Below are positions 35,101 to 44,336 of a stretch of 64,000 nucleotides of DNA, piece by piece. This stretch comes from Yinghuangia elevatio. GTDB taxonomy: Bacteria > Actinomycetota > Actinomycetes > Streptomycetales > Streptomycetaceae. Numbering within the stretch: position 1 is the first letter of the stretch; every line of letters starts with the position of its first letter. Under the pieces are notes generated by a model, which worked only from the letters and a program-made list of their open reading frames with translations, ran no database searches and had not been told where the DNA came from. The translations under genes were made by a program, and so were the position numbers. The stretch is from NCBI RefSeq assembly GCF_040649515.1, contig NZ_JBEZFP010000036.1, positions 5,834 through 69,833 of the forward strand. Direction: 5' to 3'.

Positions 35101-38100
35101 GCCGGGAAGCACGAACGTCACGGTGCACATGATGGCCGCGGGCAACGTACCCCCACCGCCCCCGCCGCCCACCCCGCACTTCGTCAACCTGCCCAACCTG
35201 CCCGGCGGCCGGATGGAGGTCCTGGTCGCGCACGACGGCGGCATCGCGGGCATCCGGTCCGTCGGCGTCTCGGGCGCGCCACCGGCGCCGAACCTCAACA
35301 CCCGGCACTTCACCGGCCCCGGCGGCAACGTCGTACAGGTCGACCAAACCGTGGTCGCGAACGTCGAGATCCGCCGCTGGAACATCACCATGGGCGCGGC
35401 CGGCGGGCAGATCACCGACATCCAGCGGATCTTCCGGCTGAACGGCGGCCCGCACAACGGGTCGATCGTCACCGTGGACGTCAACGCGCACGACGTGCCC
35501 ACCGGCGTCCGGCACACCGCCGGCGGCACCCCCGTGCCGCACCCCGGCGGGCGGGCGGTCGACTTCGACACGGCCGGCATCGTGGTGCCCAGCCCGACCG
35601 GGTTCCACCTGTACGACACGGGGACGGGCCTGCCCTCCGGCACCGGCCTGCAACTGGTCGACAGCGCCGGCCACGGAACGCCGCTGCACATCCTGACCCC
35701 GACCGGCGGCGGCGCCTCGACCGTCGTGAGCGCCAACGCGGTGCACAACCTCGGCACGGTCACCACGCCCGCCAGCACCAACGGCCAGTTCCACGTCGTC
35801 CCGAACGGCACCGGCCCGACCGTCCGCGTGTTCGACTCGACCGGACACTTCTCGCACAACTCCCTGCCGCTGACGAACCTCGACGGGCTGGGTGTGCCGG
35901 GCGGCCACATCCGCGACCCGCACGGGGCCAACCCGCAATTGGCCGGCCGCGACGGCACGCCCGTCCCCGTCACCTCGGTCACGCCGCAGCTCCACAACGA
36001 CTTCCGGATCCAGCATGCGGGCGGCCAGTTCCACGTCGACGCGGCGGGCAACCGCCTGCACGACGTCGTCCCGCTCAACGGCGGCAACGGCGCCGGCCAA
36101 TACGTCTTCACACCCGCCGCCGGGGGCGACCCGCTGCCCGCCACGCGCGACTTCCAGGGCAACACGACCGGCCCCACGGTCGCCCGCGTCGACAACACCT
36201 TCCACGTCAACACCGGCCAGCCGAACAACGTGCTGGACGTCCACACCCCGAACGGCGCGTTCTCCCACCAGGCCGTGCCGATCACCGGTGGCGGTGGGGC
36301 ACCCGGCGGCTTCATCCGGCTGCCGGACGCCGCCAACCCGGCACCGCTGCTCACGCGCGGCAACGGCAACGCGATTCCGCACACGACGGTCACGCCGCAG
36401 ACCGGCGGCGGCTACCTGGTGCAACACCCCGGCGGCAACATCGTGGTGACCAGCGGCGGCGTACGCACCCACGACGTCACGGTGCCGATCGGCCGCAACG
36501 GCACACCGGTCGGGTACGTGCACACGCCGGTCGGCCCGGCCGCCGTCCCGAACGCGAACCCGACGGACGTCCGGGGCAACGTCAACGGCAACCTCACCGT
36601 CGGCACCGTCACCACAGACATCAGGCTCACCCGCGCCGACGGCTCCTACACGCAACACGCGCCAGGCGGGGGCTTCCGGTTCGAAGCCGTCCGGATCCAG
36701 GCCGGCCCCTTCGCCGGGGACTTCATTCGCGTGGACGCCACCTCCGTACGCATGGGCAGCGGCCCCAACCTCACGAACATCCGCAACTCGACGGCCGTCG
36801 AACAGATCGGCATGCCGGGCGGCGGTTTCCGCGTCGAACGCGGCGCCGCCGGCCACATGGTCGTCAACCCGAACGGCATGCCCCACTTCGACGTCACCGG
36901 ACTGCGCGGCGCCGACGGTCGACCGATCAACCAGTTCGTGTTCACCACGTCCGCACACGCCCCCGTCGGCACCGCCGTCCAACCGGCCTCGCTGCACGGA
37001 CCGAACGGCGCCCCGCTCGGGGCCGTCAACTTCGCCGTGCGGCCGGACGGCTCGTTCCAGCTCACCACCGCGGCACACATATCCGTCCACGCGGCCGACG
37101 GGGCGTTCGACTTCCGGGTGCTGCGCCTCACCGACGGCGTCGGCGCGCATCTGGGCCAGAACATCCGCGTCCACCCCGGCGGGCTCCACCAACTGGTGGA
37201 CGGGAACTTCACCGCGGTGCCGCACACGACCATCAGCTCGCGGCCCGGGGGCGGCCACCACATCCAAGGCCAGAACGGTGAGTTCCGGCTCTTCAACGGG
37301 GCCGGGCAACTGGACTTCCAGGCCACGTCCGTCGGGGTTCCGAACACCCACCTCGGCGTCACCAACGGGGCCGGCGTCCACCAGTTCACGATCATCCGGC
37401 TGTCCGACGGGCAGATCAACAACCCGGCGCAGATACAGTTCATCGACAACGCCGCCGGCGGGCTGCGGGCCCTCGACGGCAACCTCAACGTGCTGCCGAA
37501 CCCGGTCACGCTGCGGCCCGGCGGCGGATACCAGATCGACGGCGTCGGCCTCCAGGCAGGCGAGTTCCGCCGGTTCGACGGCGCCGGACGCCTGGAGATG
37601 CAGCGCGTGAACATCTTCCGCGGCGACGGGCAGCTCAACCCCAGCCGGTACTTCGAGATCAACCATCCGGCCGGCGGCTCCGCCACCTGGACCATGGTCA
37701 AGCTGGACATGATGGGCCAGCCGATCGCCCGGGTCGGGGCGTCCAAGTGGTTCGAGGGCGGCGCGGTGGACATGGCCGGCTCGGGCGCGGGCCGGGTCCA
37801 CCTGGTCAGCCACACCGGCACCACGGTGTTCGAACGCCGCCTCCTGCCCGGCAACGGCTTCCTCGACGCGCACCACTCCACCGGATCACTGGGCGAGTTC
37901 TCGCACGTGAACCAGCGCGGCACGTGGACGCAGTTCGGCGCGAACGGCAACCTCGTGGCGTTCGGCACCCGCCACTGGGGCGAGAGCACCCGCAGCTACT
38001 TCGACGTGCGCAGCTTCATGGGGACGCCGATCCGCGTCCGGCACTTCCAGGCGAGCGCCGACGGCGGCCACGTGCTGGCCAACCTGAACCACCACCCCTT

Positions 38101-40660
38101 CACCCAGAGCCTCGCCGACAGCCAATGGGTGCGGTTCGACGCCGACTTCCAGCCGATCGCCACCGGCAACCGCGCCTGGGGAGGCGGCGGCCCCGGCCGC
38201 GGCTTCACCGACACCATGCACCACCCGGTCACCGGCACCATCGTCAAGGTCCAGGAGAAGTTCGGCCGCTTCCAGACGAGCCTGCACGGCTTCCGCCGGT
38301 TCGACCAGATCGAGATGGGCGCCGACGGCATACCCAAGCGGTCTTTCGTCTCCCGCCACCCGGACGGCAACGTGAACGGGTTCGGCAAGACGCTGGCGAA
38401 CGGGGACTTCCTGGTCTTCCAGCGATTCGCCGAGCAGCGCCCACCCGTGGCGTTCCGCAACCTGTTCAGCTCCGACTTGCGCAACACCGACCTGTCCCGG
38501 GTGCCGTGGCTCCGGGACAGCACCTTCCGCGTCGGAACCTGGGTCCAGGAGACCGCGGGCGGCGGCAGCCTCAGGGGATCCCACTTCATCGCCAACAACA
38601 AGGCGACGTTCGACGTCGCGAGCACCGGCGACATCGTCCGCGAGACCCGCAACCTGTCCATCGGCCGCACGCTCACGGTCGGCGACGTGCTGCCGCCGAT
38701 CAACACCACCACCGGCGTGCGGGCCAACCCGGTGGCCAACCACCTGCCGTGGTCCGAGGGAGACGGCGGCCTCTCGGGCCACCGCCTCACCGCCGGACCC
38801 TTCACCAACGTCCCGGGCATGGGCACCAGGACGATCGCCTGGCAGGACCGGTACACCACCAACCTGGGCGACGGCGACTGGTACACCCCGAACGCCGGCA
38901 AGCAGTGGCACGTCATCCGCACCGGCTTCACCGACGGCACGTACCTCGACTTCCGGCCCACCCCCCAGGTCCGTCCGGACGGCACCGCGGGCAACTCCCT
39001 TGCGCAGTACCGCGGTACGGTCAACATGAACAGCGGCAACTGGACGATGTACAACCCGCACGGCGTCGTCGTGGCGCGTACCGACCAGTTCCCCAACCCC
39101 ACCGGCGCCGGAACCATCGACGTGATCGGCCGGATGGGCCCCAACCCGAAGACGTTCACCTGGCATGTCGGCGGCAACAGCGGGGTCCGCACCACCGCGT
39201 TCGAACGACAGATCACCCCATGGCACTGGGACCGCGAGTCGTTCCAGGACTTCGACGGCGGACGCCTCATCCGCGACCACCGGCAACTCGGCGGCGGCTC
39301 CGTGTTCGCGTGGCGCGGCAACGTCACCCCCGCCGGCGCCGAGACCTGGCACTGGAACAAGGTCGACGCGCACGGCAACATCCTGGACTTCGGCGGCAAC
39401 GTCAACAACCGGGTGCGGCACTGGTTCGACGCGAACGGCACCCAGCTCACCCGCTGGGAGCCCGGCGCCCGGTGGTCCGACCAACTCGCCAACCTCGGCA
39501 ACCGGGTCATCCAGGAGATCCCGGCGCCCAAGCCGCCGGCCGGATCGATCCAGGCGTGGTTCACCGACAAGCCGTTCCGCGTCCGCGAGTACGGCGTCGA
39601 CGTCAACTCCACCAACAGCCCGTTCAACCCGCACGTCTGGCAGGAATCCGACCAGGGCATCATCTCCCGCCAGAAGTTCCAACTCCCGGACGGCACCTTC
39701 CTGGAGACGGACGCCTTCAACAAGCAGGCCCGCCGCTACGACGTGAACGGCATCACGCCGATCAACGACCGTCCGATCAGCGGCTACATCTCCGAGTACA
39801 ACGCGGACGGCTCCTCGTTCCACATCGGCCGCGAGACCCACTTCACCGGCGTCCTGAACGAATACCGCGGCCTCAACCGGACCTTCCGCGAGATCAACCG
39901 CTGGGAGTTCGGCCCGTCGATCGGCGGCGAGGCGGTGGACACTCCGTTCGCACTGAGGGCGTTCCAGTCCCTCGGCATCGACATGGCCCACGAGGTCGTA
40001 CTCGACTTCGTCGTCAACCTCGCCGTCACCGCGGCGGTCAAGGTCATGACCGGCACGGCCTGGGAGGCGACGGACTTCGCACGCGCCGCCTACGGAGCCG
40101 TGCTGAGCGCGCTCAACAAGGGCGTGATCAGCGGGGCGCACATGGTCGCGAACCGCGGGGGCTGGAAGGTGTACTTCTCCAACATCGACTACGGCCAGCC
40201 CGGCAGCTGGCGGCCCAACGACGACAGCTGGAACACCGAGTGGGGCGCCACCGAACGCCCGACGCGCTGGCGCGGCGGCACCTACGAGTTCGGCCTCGGC
40301 CTCGGCACCGGCATGATCGCCAACTTCGTCAGCGGGTCCTCGCAGGCCGCGATCTTCGGCGGACGCGCTCTGGACGGCAGCCTCGTCCGGTTCACCCCCG
40401 GCGGCGCCGCGTACCTCGGCCTCAGCTCGACCGCAAGCGGCGTCCTCAACGGCATCTCGATCGGCGCGTTGCGCGCCCTGGTCCAGCACAGCATCGGCAG
40501 CCGGGTCGTCCACCGGCAGGGCCTCGGTGACATCTTCGTCGTCGGCGGGATCGGCAAGCTCGCCGAGAAACTCTTCAACCTGCGCCTGATCACACCGGCC
40601 GTACGGGACTGGATGAACGCGTCCGACGACGTGTTCATCATCCCGACAGGAGATCTCTGA
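32162..40660 (+). CDS. Giant repeat-rich putative type VII-secreted protein (2832 aa)
   Basis: Residues about 1-150 form a helical WXG-like module that opens with the DWSALGLSSDPTPGDPDRI pattern of actinobacterial putative T7SS-secreted proteins. A hydrophobic stretch follows (about 166-200, ILIVPAIIFGGPIALLAIGL). Residues about 420-620 are rich in NLG/NIG/NFG spacing (FNGGFNLGNFPPLG), resembling PPE-MPTR repeats. About 1000-1850 hold several diverged modules of roughly 70 residues, each with a GGxxHDV-type strand followed by a TP or RP turn. Residues 1850-2550 have W/R-rich strands (WTQFGANGNLVAFG) like RHS or beta-propeller repeats. The last 250 residues contain further hydrophobic helices and no catalytic motif I recognise. 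The ATG at 32162 follows AAGGGGG. The stop overlaps the next gene's ATG (TGATG). Confidence 0.75.
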   Translation: MARPADWSALGLSSDPTPGDPDRIDRVIAAELVYINLATTIDSGLTEVKNTSSAIFVGKTADALRGVIDGRLRDYISTYKKAHEDVRGALVTYVAAMREQQARADAALTAAQALAEDDDTGREAQKTIAENAKEALENASTAAEGVIDTAAESIASPVDECEEFWKALTWIAIILIVPAIIFGGPIALLAIGLNVALLIKTAIDFAHGNAGVTELVLAVLGVIAPTTKGLHLGNLWNVIKTLTGRGIIGTKNLFLGGANSLGLFVRTGLGIDNVVGAAGSWIKGGIQGLKLGPVFTTIPELARFGGTFNGIRFFPLGAELTVINLAGAKMFFGLRSIATAINAVKGLGGMVVNGLSGAKSLRLFLPVAADEMGKGLGLAFRIGFIDRGIFGMYRYGAFANGQFLGAGSKISGGVGAGLGAFGPGNELANLGKINVEGMGAVHLGSFNSSFGIPPMNNQFTNAFSDFSTVNIPNLGAFNGGFNLGNFPPLGTHLGNAGNLGAVVPFSSFGAKFADMPMLSLNNLGLTNIAGSLGSTPSVNGLGAGGLGALPATLGHISIPNLNTVTHGVNKVDLSMPASPHLITDMPSTGAISPANIEALHGVNLPQLGNIGTPQLSTTAMPHMNLPDVQATPVANLNGSLTPSLGHNAGGVQTPALGSIQLPAVDARLVDVPSLTTNNLGGPANLGLGDNATVNVNGITAMPVNSHVAMPDVGALPGVGHTVTPNLGAVGTPGQVPTPGITALGNVVHVNAASHSVVPHSPSANIETPNAGGIHGAGGLDTADLSAHTPAAHGNGDTTVVGLGGRTGDVDITANTHIDVQGSQVMFGNVSTSAADPGARNLQVFALTHIEYDLAHTFDSIPGLAGVEVRVFPSMHNGQTLDVDIQPVSVRTDVTATPMTVGDRHILRIEQALGNGSVHRWDFELNAQNNHQLLKDEIVDGQGTGPVSGPDNESALTHIPGLDRDPLLSHYDELYELTTPAPGSTNVTVHMMAAGNVPPPPPPPTPHFVNLPNLPGGRMEVLVAHDGGIAGIRSVGVSGAPPAPNLNTRHFTGPGGNVVQVDQTVVANVEIRRWNITMGAAGGQITDIQRIFRLNGGPHNGSIVTVDVNAHDVPTGVRHTAGGTPVPHPGGRAVDFDTAGIVVPSPTGFHLYDTGTGLPSGTGLQLVDSAGHGTPLHILTPTGGGASTVVSANAVHNLGTVTTPASTNGQFHVVPNGTGPTVRVFDSTGHFSHNSLPLTNLDGLGVPGGHIRDPHGANPQLAGRDGTPVPVTSVTPQLHNDFRIQHAGGQFHVDAAGNRLHDVVPLNGGNGAGQYVFTPAAGGDPLPATRDFQGNTTGPTVARVDNTFHVNTGQPNNVLDVHTPNGAFSHQAVPITGGGGAPGGFIRLPDAANPAPLLTRGNGNAIPHTTVTPQTGGGYLVQHPGGNIVVTSGGVRTHDVTVPIGRNGTPVGYVHTPVGPAAVPNANPTDVRGNVNGNLTVGTVTTDIRLTRADGSYTQHAPGGGFRFEAVRIQAGPFAGDFIRVDATSVRMGSGPNLTNIRNSTAVEQIGMPGGGFRVERGAAGHMVVNPNGMPHFDVTGLRGADGRPINQFVFTTSAHAPVGTAVQPASLHGPNGAPLGAVNFAVRPDGSFQLTTAAHISVHAADGAFDFRVLRLTDGVGAHLGQNIRVHPGGLHQLVDGNFTAVPHTTISSRPGGGHHIQGQNGEFRLFNGAGQLDFQATSVGVPNTHLGVTNGAGVHQFTIIRLSDGQINNPAQIQFIDNAAGGLRALDGNLNVLPNPVTLRPGGGYQIDGVGLQAGEFRRFDGAGRLEMQRVNIFRGDGQLNPSRYFEINHPAGGSATWTMVKLDMMGQPIARVGASKWFEGGAVDMAGSGAGRVHLVSHTGTTVFERRLLPGNGFLDAHHSTGSLGEFSHVNQRGTWTQFGANGNLVAFGTRHWGESTRSYFDVRSFMGTPIRVRHFQASADGGHVLANLNHHPFTQSLADSQWVRFDADFQPIATGNRAWGGGGPGRGFTDTMHHPVTGTIVKVQEKFGRFQTSLHGFRRFDQIEMGADGIPKRSFVSRHPDGNVNGFGKTLANGDFLVFQRFAEQRPPVAFRNLFSSDLRNTDLSRVPWLRDSTFRVGTWVQETAGGGSLRGSHFIANNKATFDVASTGDIVRETRNLSIGRTLTVGDVLPPINTTTGVRANPVANHLPWSEGDGGLSGHRLTAGPFTNVPGMGTRTIAWQDRYTTNLGDGDWYTPNAGKQWHVIRTGFTDGTYLDFRPTPQVRPDGTAGNSLAQYRGTVNMNSGNWTMYNPHGVVVARTDQFPNPTGAGTIDVIGRMGPNPKTFTWHVGGNSGVRTTAFERQITPWHWDRESFQDFDGGRLIRDHRQLGGGSVFAWRGNVTPAGAETWHWNKVDAHGNILDFGGNVNNRVRHWFDANGTQLTRWEPGARWSDQLANLGNRVIQEIPAPKPPAGSIQAWFTDKPFRVREYGVDVNSTNSPFNPHVWQESDQGIISRQKFQLPDGTFLETDAFNKQARRYDVNGITPINDRPISGYISEYNADGSSFHIGRETHFTGVLNEYRGLNRTFREINRWEFGPSIGGEAVDTPFALRAFQSLGIDMAHEVVLDFVVNLAVTAAVKVMTGTAWEATDFARAAYGAVLSALNKGVISGAHMVANRGGWKVYFSNIDYGQPGSWRPNDDSWNTEWGATERPTRWRGGTYEFGLGLGTGMIANFVSGSSQAAIFGGRALDGSLVRFTPGGAAYLGLSSTASGVLNGISIGALRALVQHSIGSRVVHRQGLGDIFVVGGIGKLAEKLFNLRLITPAVRDWMNASDDVFIIPTGDL

Positions 40661-43302
40661 TGGGTATACCGGAGGTAGTCCGTGTCGCCCCCAAAGGCCG
40701 GGGCACGCACCGCACCATCGCGGCCGCCCTGGCCGCGGCGCCGGCCGGTGCGGAGATCGCCGTCGCACCCGGCGAGTACACCGAGAACCTGCGCCTGGCA
40801 CGACGCGTGGTGCTGCGCCCGGAGGAGGGCGCGGGACAGGTCGTCGTACGCGCGTCCTCCGGTGTCACCCTCACCGTCGCCGCCCCGGACTGCCTGGTGC
40901 GCGGTCTCCACCTGCGCGGCGCCGAACCGGGGGAGCCGGTCGTCTGCGTCGAGGACGCGGCCGGCCTCACCGTCGGCTCCTGCACGGTCGAGCACGGCCG
41001 CGTCGACGTGCTCGGCTCCGGCAACGCGGCCGGCCGCGCCCGCAACGCCGAACTCACCCCGGACGACGACCTGGCCGCCGACCTCGCCGACCCGACCTGC
41101 GGCGGCGTCCTGGTGGTCCGTGGCTCGCGGCTGCACGGAGCCCGGCACGCCGCGGTCGTCCTGCACGGCGACGCCCGGGCCCGGCTCGAGGAGACGACCG
41201 TCGAGACGGTCGACGGCATCGGCGTGGTCCTGTCCGGCCATGCCGTGCTGCTCGCCGACCACGTGCGGCTGCGCGACGCGTCCGGGTCGGGGCTGCGGGT
41301 ACGCGGCGACGCCCGGCTGCTGGCGCGCGACACCGTGCTGATCGCGGTCGGGCGCAACGGAGTGCTCGCGGAGGACCGCGCCGACGTGGTGATGGAGGAC
41401 TGCCGCATCCTGGAACCCGGCCGCAGCGGCGTACAGGCCGGCCACGAGGCCCGCGTCCGTCTCCTGGACTGCCGCATCGCCGGCGCCAAGGGCAGTGCGC
41501 TGGCCGCCGACGACACCGCGCAACTGACCGTGCACGGCTGCCGCGTGGTCGCTCCGGCCGGCAACGGCGTCGTGGCCCTGGGCGACGCGAAGGTGACCCT
41601 GGCGTCGACGACACTCGCGCGCAGCGGCTTCACCGCGGTCCACGTCGGCGGTCGCGCGGCGGCCGAACTGGCCGGCTGCCGCATCGACGGCAGCGCCGAA
41701 CACGCGGTCGCCCTTGTGGACAAGGCACACGCCGCGATCCGGGAGACGACGTTGGCCGACGCCCGCATGTGCGGGGTGCACGTCGCCGACGACGCCTCGG
41801 TGTCGATGCGCGCCGGACGCGTCCAGGGCGGCGAGACCGGGGTACGCCTGCGCTCCTCCGCGGAGTCCGAACTGCGCGAATGCGTGGTGACCGGGCAGCG
41901 CAAGACAGGCGTCGAGGTGGGCGGCAAGGGCCTGGCCACCTTGCACGCCACCCGGGTCGCCGAGACCGGTACCGCGGGCATCGTCGTCGACAACGGCGCA
42001 CGGATGCACATGGACGGCGGCGGGATCTTCGCGGTGGTCGGCAGCGGGATGGTGGTGGGGCAGGGCGCCGAACCGCTCGTCCGCGGCGCCCGCGTCGAGG
42101 GGGCCGGCAAGAACGGCATCCTGCTCGGCCCGGGCGCGAGCGGGGTGTTCGAGCACGTCGACGTCGCCTCCTGCGCGTACCCCGCACTGCACGTGGGACG
42201 CGACGCCGCTCCGCGCTTCCACGGCTGCCGGGTCTTCGACTGCGCGCAGGACGTCGGATACGCCGAGGACGCGCAACCCGTCTTCGAGGAGTGCGTCTCC
42301 ATCCGCGTCGCCTCCGCCTCGCTGCCCACCGCCGCCGACCGCGCGCCGCATGCCCCGCACCCGCCGCCGAAGCAGCCGACCGGGCCCCGCGGCGCCACCC
42401 CCGCCCCGGCCGGCACGGCGCCGCCGGCCGCCGCACCCCTCCTGGTCGACCTGTCGGACCTGGGCGAGCCCCCGCCCCAGCCGGAGACGCTGGAGGACCT
42501 GCTCGCCGAACTCGGTGAACTCGTCGGACTGGACGGCGTCAAGCGCGACGTCGGCGGCATGGTCAAGCTCATGCAGACGGTCCGCATGCGCCAGGAGGCC
42601 GGGCTGCCCGCACCGCCGCTCAGCCGCCACCTGGTCTTCGCGGGCAACCCCGGCACCGGCAAGACCACGGTGGCCCGGCTGTACGGCCGGTTGCTCAAGG
42701 CGCTGGGCCTGCTGGAGCGCGGACACCTGGTCGAGGTCGACCGCAGCGCGCTGGTCGGCGAGTACGTCGGCCACACCGGGCCGAAGACGATGGAGTCCTT
42801 CAACCGGGCGCGCGGCGGCGTGCTGTTCATCGACGAGGCGTACGCGCTCGTGCCGGCGGGAGTCGCGAACGACTTCGGCGGCGAGGCCATCGCGACCCTG
42901 GTCAAGCTCATGGAGGACCACCGCGACGAGGTGGTCGTCATCGCGGCCGGCTACCCCGGCGACATGGAGCGGTTCATCACCTCCAACCCGGGCCTGTCCT
43001 CGCGCTTCACCCGGACGCTGCTGTTCGAGGACTACTCCGCCGAGGACCTGGTGCGCATCGTCGAGCACCAGGCGTCGCGCCACCGCTACGACCTGAGCGG
43101 ACCGGCCCGCAAGGTGCTCGCCGAACTGTTCTCGGCGATGCCGCGCAACGCGCAGTTCGGCAACGGCCGTACCGCCCGGCAGGTGTTCCAGCAGATGACG
43201 GAGCGCCAGGCCATGCGTATGGCCGAGATCGACGCTCCGGACGAGCGGCAGCTCGTGGTCCTGGACGAACTGGACATCCCGCGGCTGGTCGGCGCCGACT
43301 GA
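40660..43302 (+). CDS. Right-handed beta-helix / CbxX-type AAA+ ATPase fusion (EccA-like)
   Basis: An 880-residue two-part protein. Residues about 20-555 are roughly twenty short repeats with the pectate-lyase/CASH pattern (for example GxxVLxxxAxVxxxDCRIxxxGxxGVxxxxxAxxxLxDC), forming a right-handed beta-helix. A Pro/Ala-rich linker (about 557-594) leads to a CbxX/CfxQ AAA+ domain: GNPGTGKTT (Walker A, about 661), GVLFIDEAYAL (Walker B, about 719), NPGLSSRF arginine finger/sensor region (about 775-782). The AAA+ part is like that of EccA, the cytosolic ATPase of ESX systems, but the TPR half of EccA is replaced by the beta-helix. AGGAGA precedes the ATG, which overlaps the giant gene's stop by one base, so the pair is co-translated and probably acts together. 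Confidence 0.85.
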   Translation: MGIPEVVRVAPKGRGTHRTIAAALAAAPAGAEIAVAPGEYTENLRLARRVVLRPEEGAGQVVVRASSGVTLTVAAPDCLVRGLHLRGAEPGEPVVCVEDAAGLTVGSCTVEHGRVDVLGSGNAAGRARNAELTPDDDLAADLADPTCGGVLVVRGSRLHGARHAAVVLHGDARARLEETTVETVDGIGVVLSGHAVLLADHVRLRDASGSGLRVRGDARLLARDTVLIAVGRNGVLAEDRADVVMEDCRILEPGRSGVQAGHEARVRLLDCRIAGAKGSALAADDTAQLTVHGCRVVAPAGNGVVALGDAKVTLASTTLARSGFTAVHVGGRAAAELAGCRIDGSAEHAVALVDKAHAAIRETTLADARMCGVHVADDASVSMRAGRVQGGETGVRLRSSAESELRECVVTGQRKTGVEVGGKGLATLHATRVAETGTAGIVVDNGARMHMDGGGIFAVVGSGMVVGQGAEPLVRGARVEGAGKNGILLGPGASGVFEHVDVASCAYPALHVGRDAAPRFHGCRVFDCAQDVGYAEDAQPVFEECVSIRVASASLPTAADRAPHAPHPPPKQPTGPRGATPAPAGTAPPAAAPLLVDLSDLGEPPPQPETLEDLLAELGELVGLDGVKRDVGGMVKLMQTVRMRQEAGLPAPPLSRHLVFAGNPGTGKTTVARLYGRLLKALGLLERGHLVEVDRSALVGEYVGHTGPKTMESFNRARGGVLFIDEAYALVPAGVANDFGGEAIATLVKLMEDHRDEVVVIAAGYPGDMERFITSNPGLSSRFTRTLLFEDYSAEDLVRIVEHQASRHRYDLSGPARKVLAELFSAMPRNAQFGNGRTARQVFQQMTERQAMRMAEIDAPDERQLVVLDELDIPRLVGAD

Positions 43303-43349
43303 CGGCTCCCGCCCACCGGCCGCCGCTTCGTCCCCGAAGGAGAAAACCC

Positions 43350-44336
43350 GTGTCCGCAGACAACGAACCGAAAGCGCAGGGCAGGCCGGCGCCGAGCACG
43401 CTGGCGGAGGCGTTCGCCCGCAGACCGGCGCGGCCGGCGCGTGGTCTGATGCCCGGGAGGCGCGTGTGGACCACGCTCGGGGCCGTGGCGAGCGTGGCCG
43501 CGGTGGTCGGGCTCGTCGCGGTGGTGACGCAGGGCGGCTCGGGCGGCGGCGGGGCGAGCACCGTCGCGGCCGCGCCGGAACCGGTCTTCCAGTACCAGGT
43601 GCCGACCGACCCGGCGTACGGCAGGCCCGCGACCACCGGGTCCGGCGGTCCGTCCGCGTCCGCGAGCACGCCGGCCGCCACGCCGTCCGGCAACCCGGCG
43701 CCCGAGCAGCCCGCGGCACCGGGGGCCCCGGCGCCGCCGGCCGCCGGCCCGCCCGCGCAGGACCCCGCATCCCAGGCGCCCCAGGCACCCGCGGCCCAGG
43801 CTCCGGCGGCACAGCCGCCCGCGCGGCAGAACCCGCCGGCGCCCGCCGCGCAGCCGCCCGCGCAGACAACCAGGCCCCCGGCGGCCCCGGCGCCCAAGGC
43901 GCCGGCACCGGCCCCGCCTCCGCCACCGGCGCAGCCCGCGCCGCAGCAGCCCACCTTCCCGGGGGTCCCGTTGCAGAACCCGGCCTCGGGGAAGTGCCTC
44001 AGCGGCTCGGCGGGTTCGGACGGCACGCACGTGATCCTGTGGGGCTGCAACGGCAACGTGAACCAGAAGTGGGACATCAAGTCCAACGGCACGATCCAGA
44101 TCAAGGGCGTGCTGTGCCTGGACGCGGCCTGGGGCGGCACGGCGAACGGCACCGTCGTGCAGATCGCCTACTGCAGCGGCAACCCGGCGCAGCAGTTCAC
44201 GCTCCGCGGCAACGCGCTGTACTCCAGGACCGCCGACAAGTGTGTGGACGTCGCGAACCGGGCGACCAACGACGGTGCGGAGATGGTCCTTTGGGACTGC
44301 CACGGCGGCTCGAACCAGATCTGGGTGCGCCGCTGA
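43350..44336 (+). CDS. Membrane-anchored ricin-type beta-trefoil lectin
   Basis: A 328-residue type II membrane protein: a basic cytosolic N-terminus, one membrane helix (about 42-61; TLGAVASVAAVVGLVAVVTQ), a long Pro/Ala/Gln-rich spacer (about 85-205), and a C-terminal ricin-B domain (about 205-328) with three QxW-like repeats (NQKWDI, AQQFTL, NQIWVRR) and paired cysteines. Such domains bind galactose, xylan or other glycans, so it would display a lectin on the cell surface or within the wall. The GTG at 43350 follows GAAGGAG, 47 bp after the beta-helix/AAA+ gene. It is probably the last gene of the secretion island's plus-strand operon. Confidence 0.8.
   Translation: MSADNEPKAQGRPAPSTLAEAFARRPARPARGLMPGRRVWTTLGAVASVAAVVGLVAVVTQGGSGGGGASTVAAAPEPVFQYQVPTDPAYGRPATTGSGGPSASASTPAATPSGNPAPEQPAAPGAPAPPAAGPPAQDPASQAPQAPAAQAPAAQPPARQNPPAPAAQPPAQTTRPPAAPAPKAPAPAPPPPPAQPAPQQPTFPGVPLQNPASGKCLSGSAGSDGTHVILWGCNGNVNQKWDIKSNGTIQIKGVLCLDAAWGGTANGTVVQIAYCSGNPAQQFTLRGNALYSRTADKCVDVANRATNDGAEMVLWDCHGGSNQIWVRR

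Noticed and set aside
34088..37876. Long minus-strand reading frame (about 1260 codons) opposite the giant gene
   Set aside because: Its translation is a Val/Asp/Arg-rich shadow without domain signals; the plus-strand frame has start, ribosome site and repeats. The same holds for long shadows opposite most genes in this GC-rich DNA.
43303..44336. Immunity protein for the giant putative effector
   Set aside because: The next genes encode a beta-helix/AAA+ fusion and an anchored lectin; neither resembles a small immunity protein.
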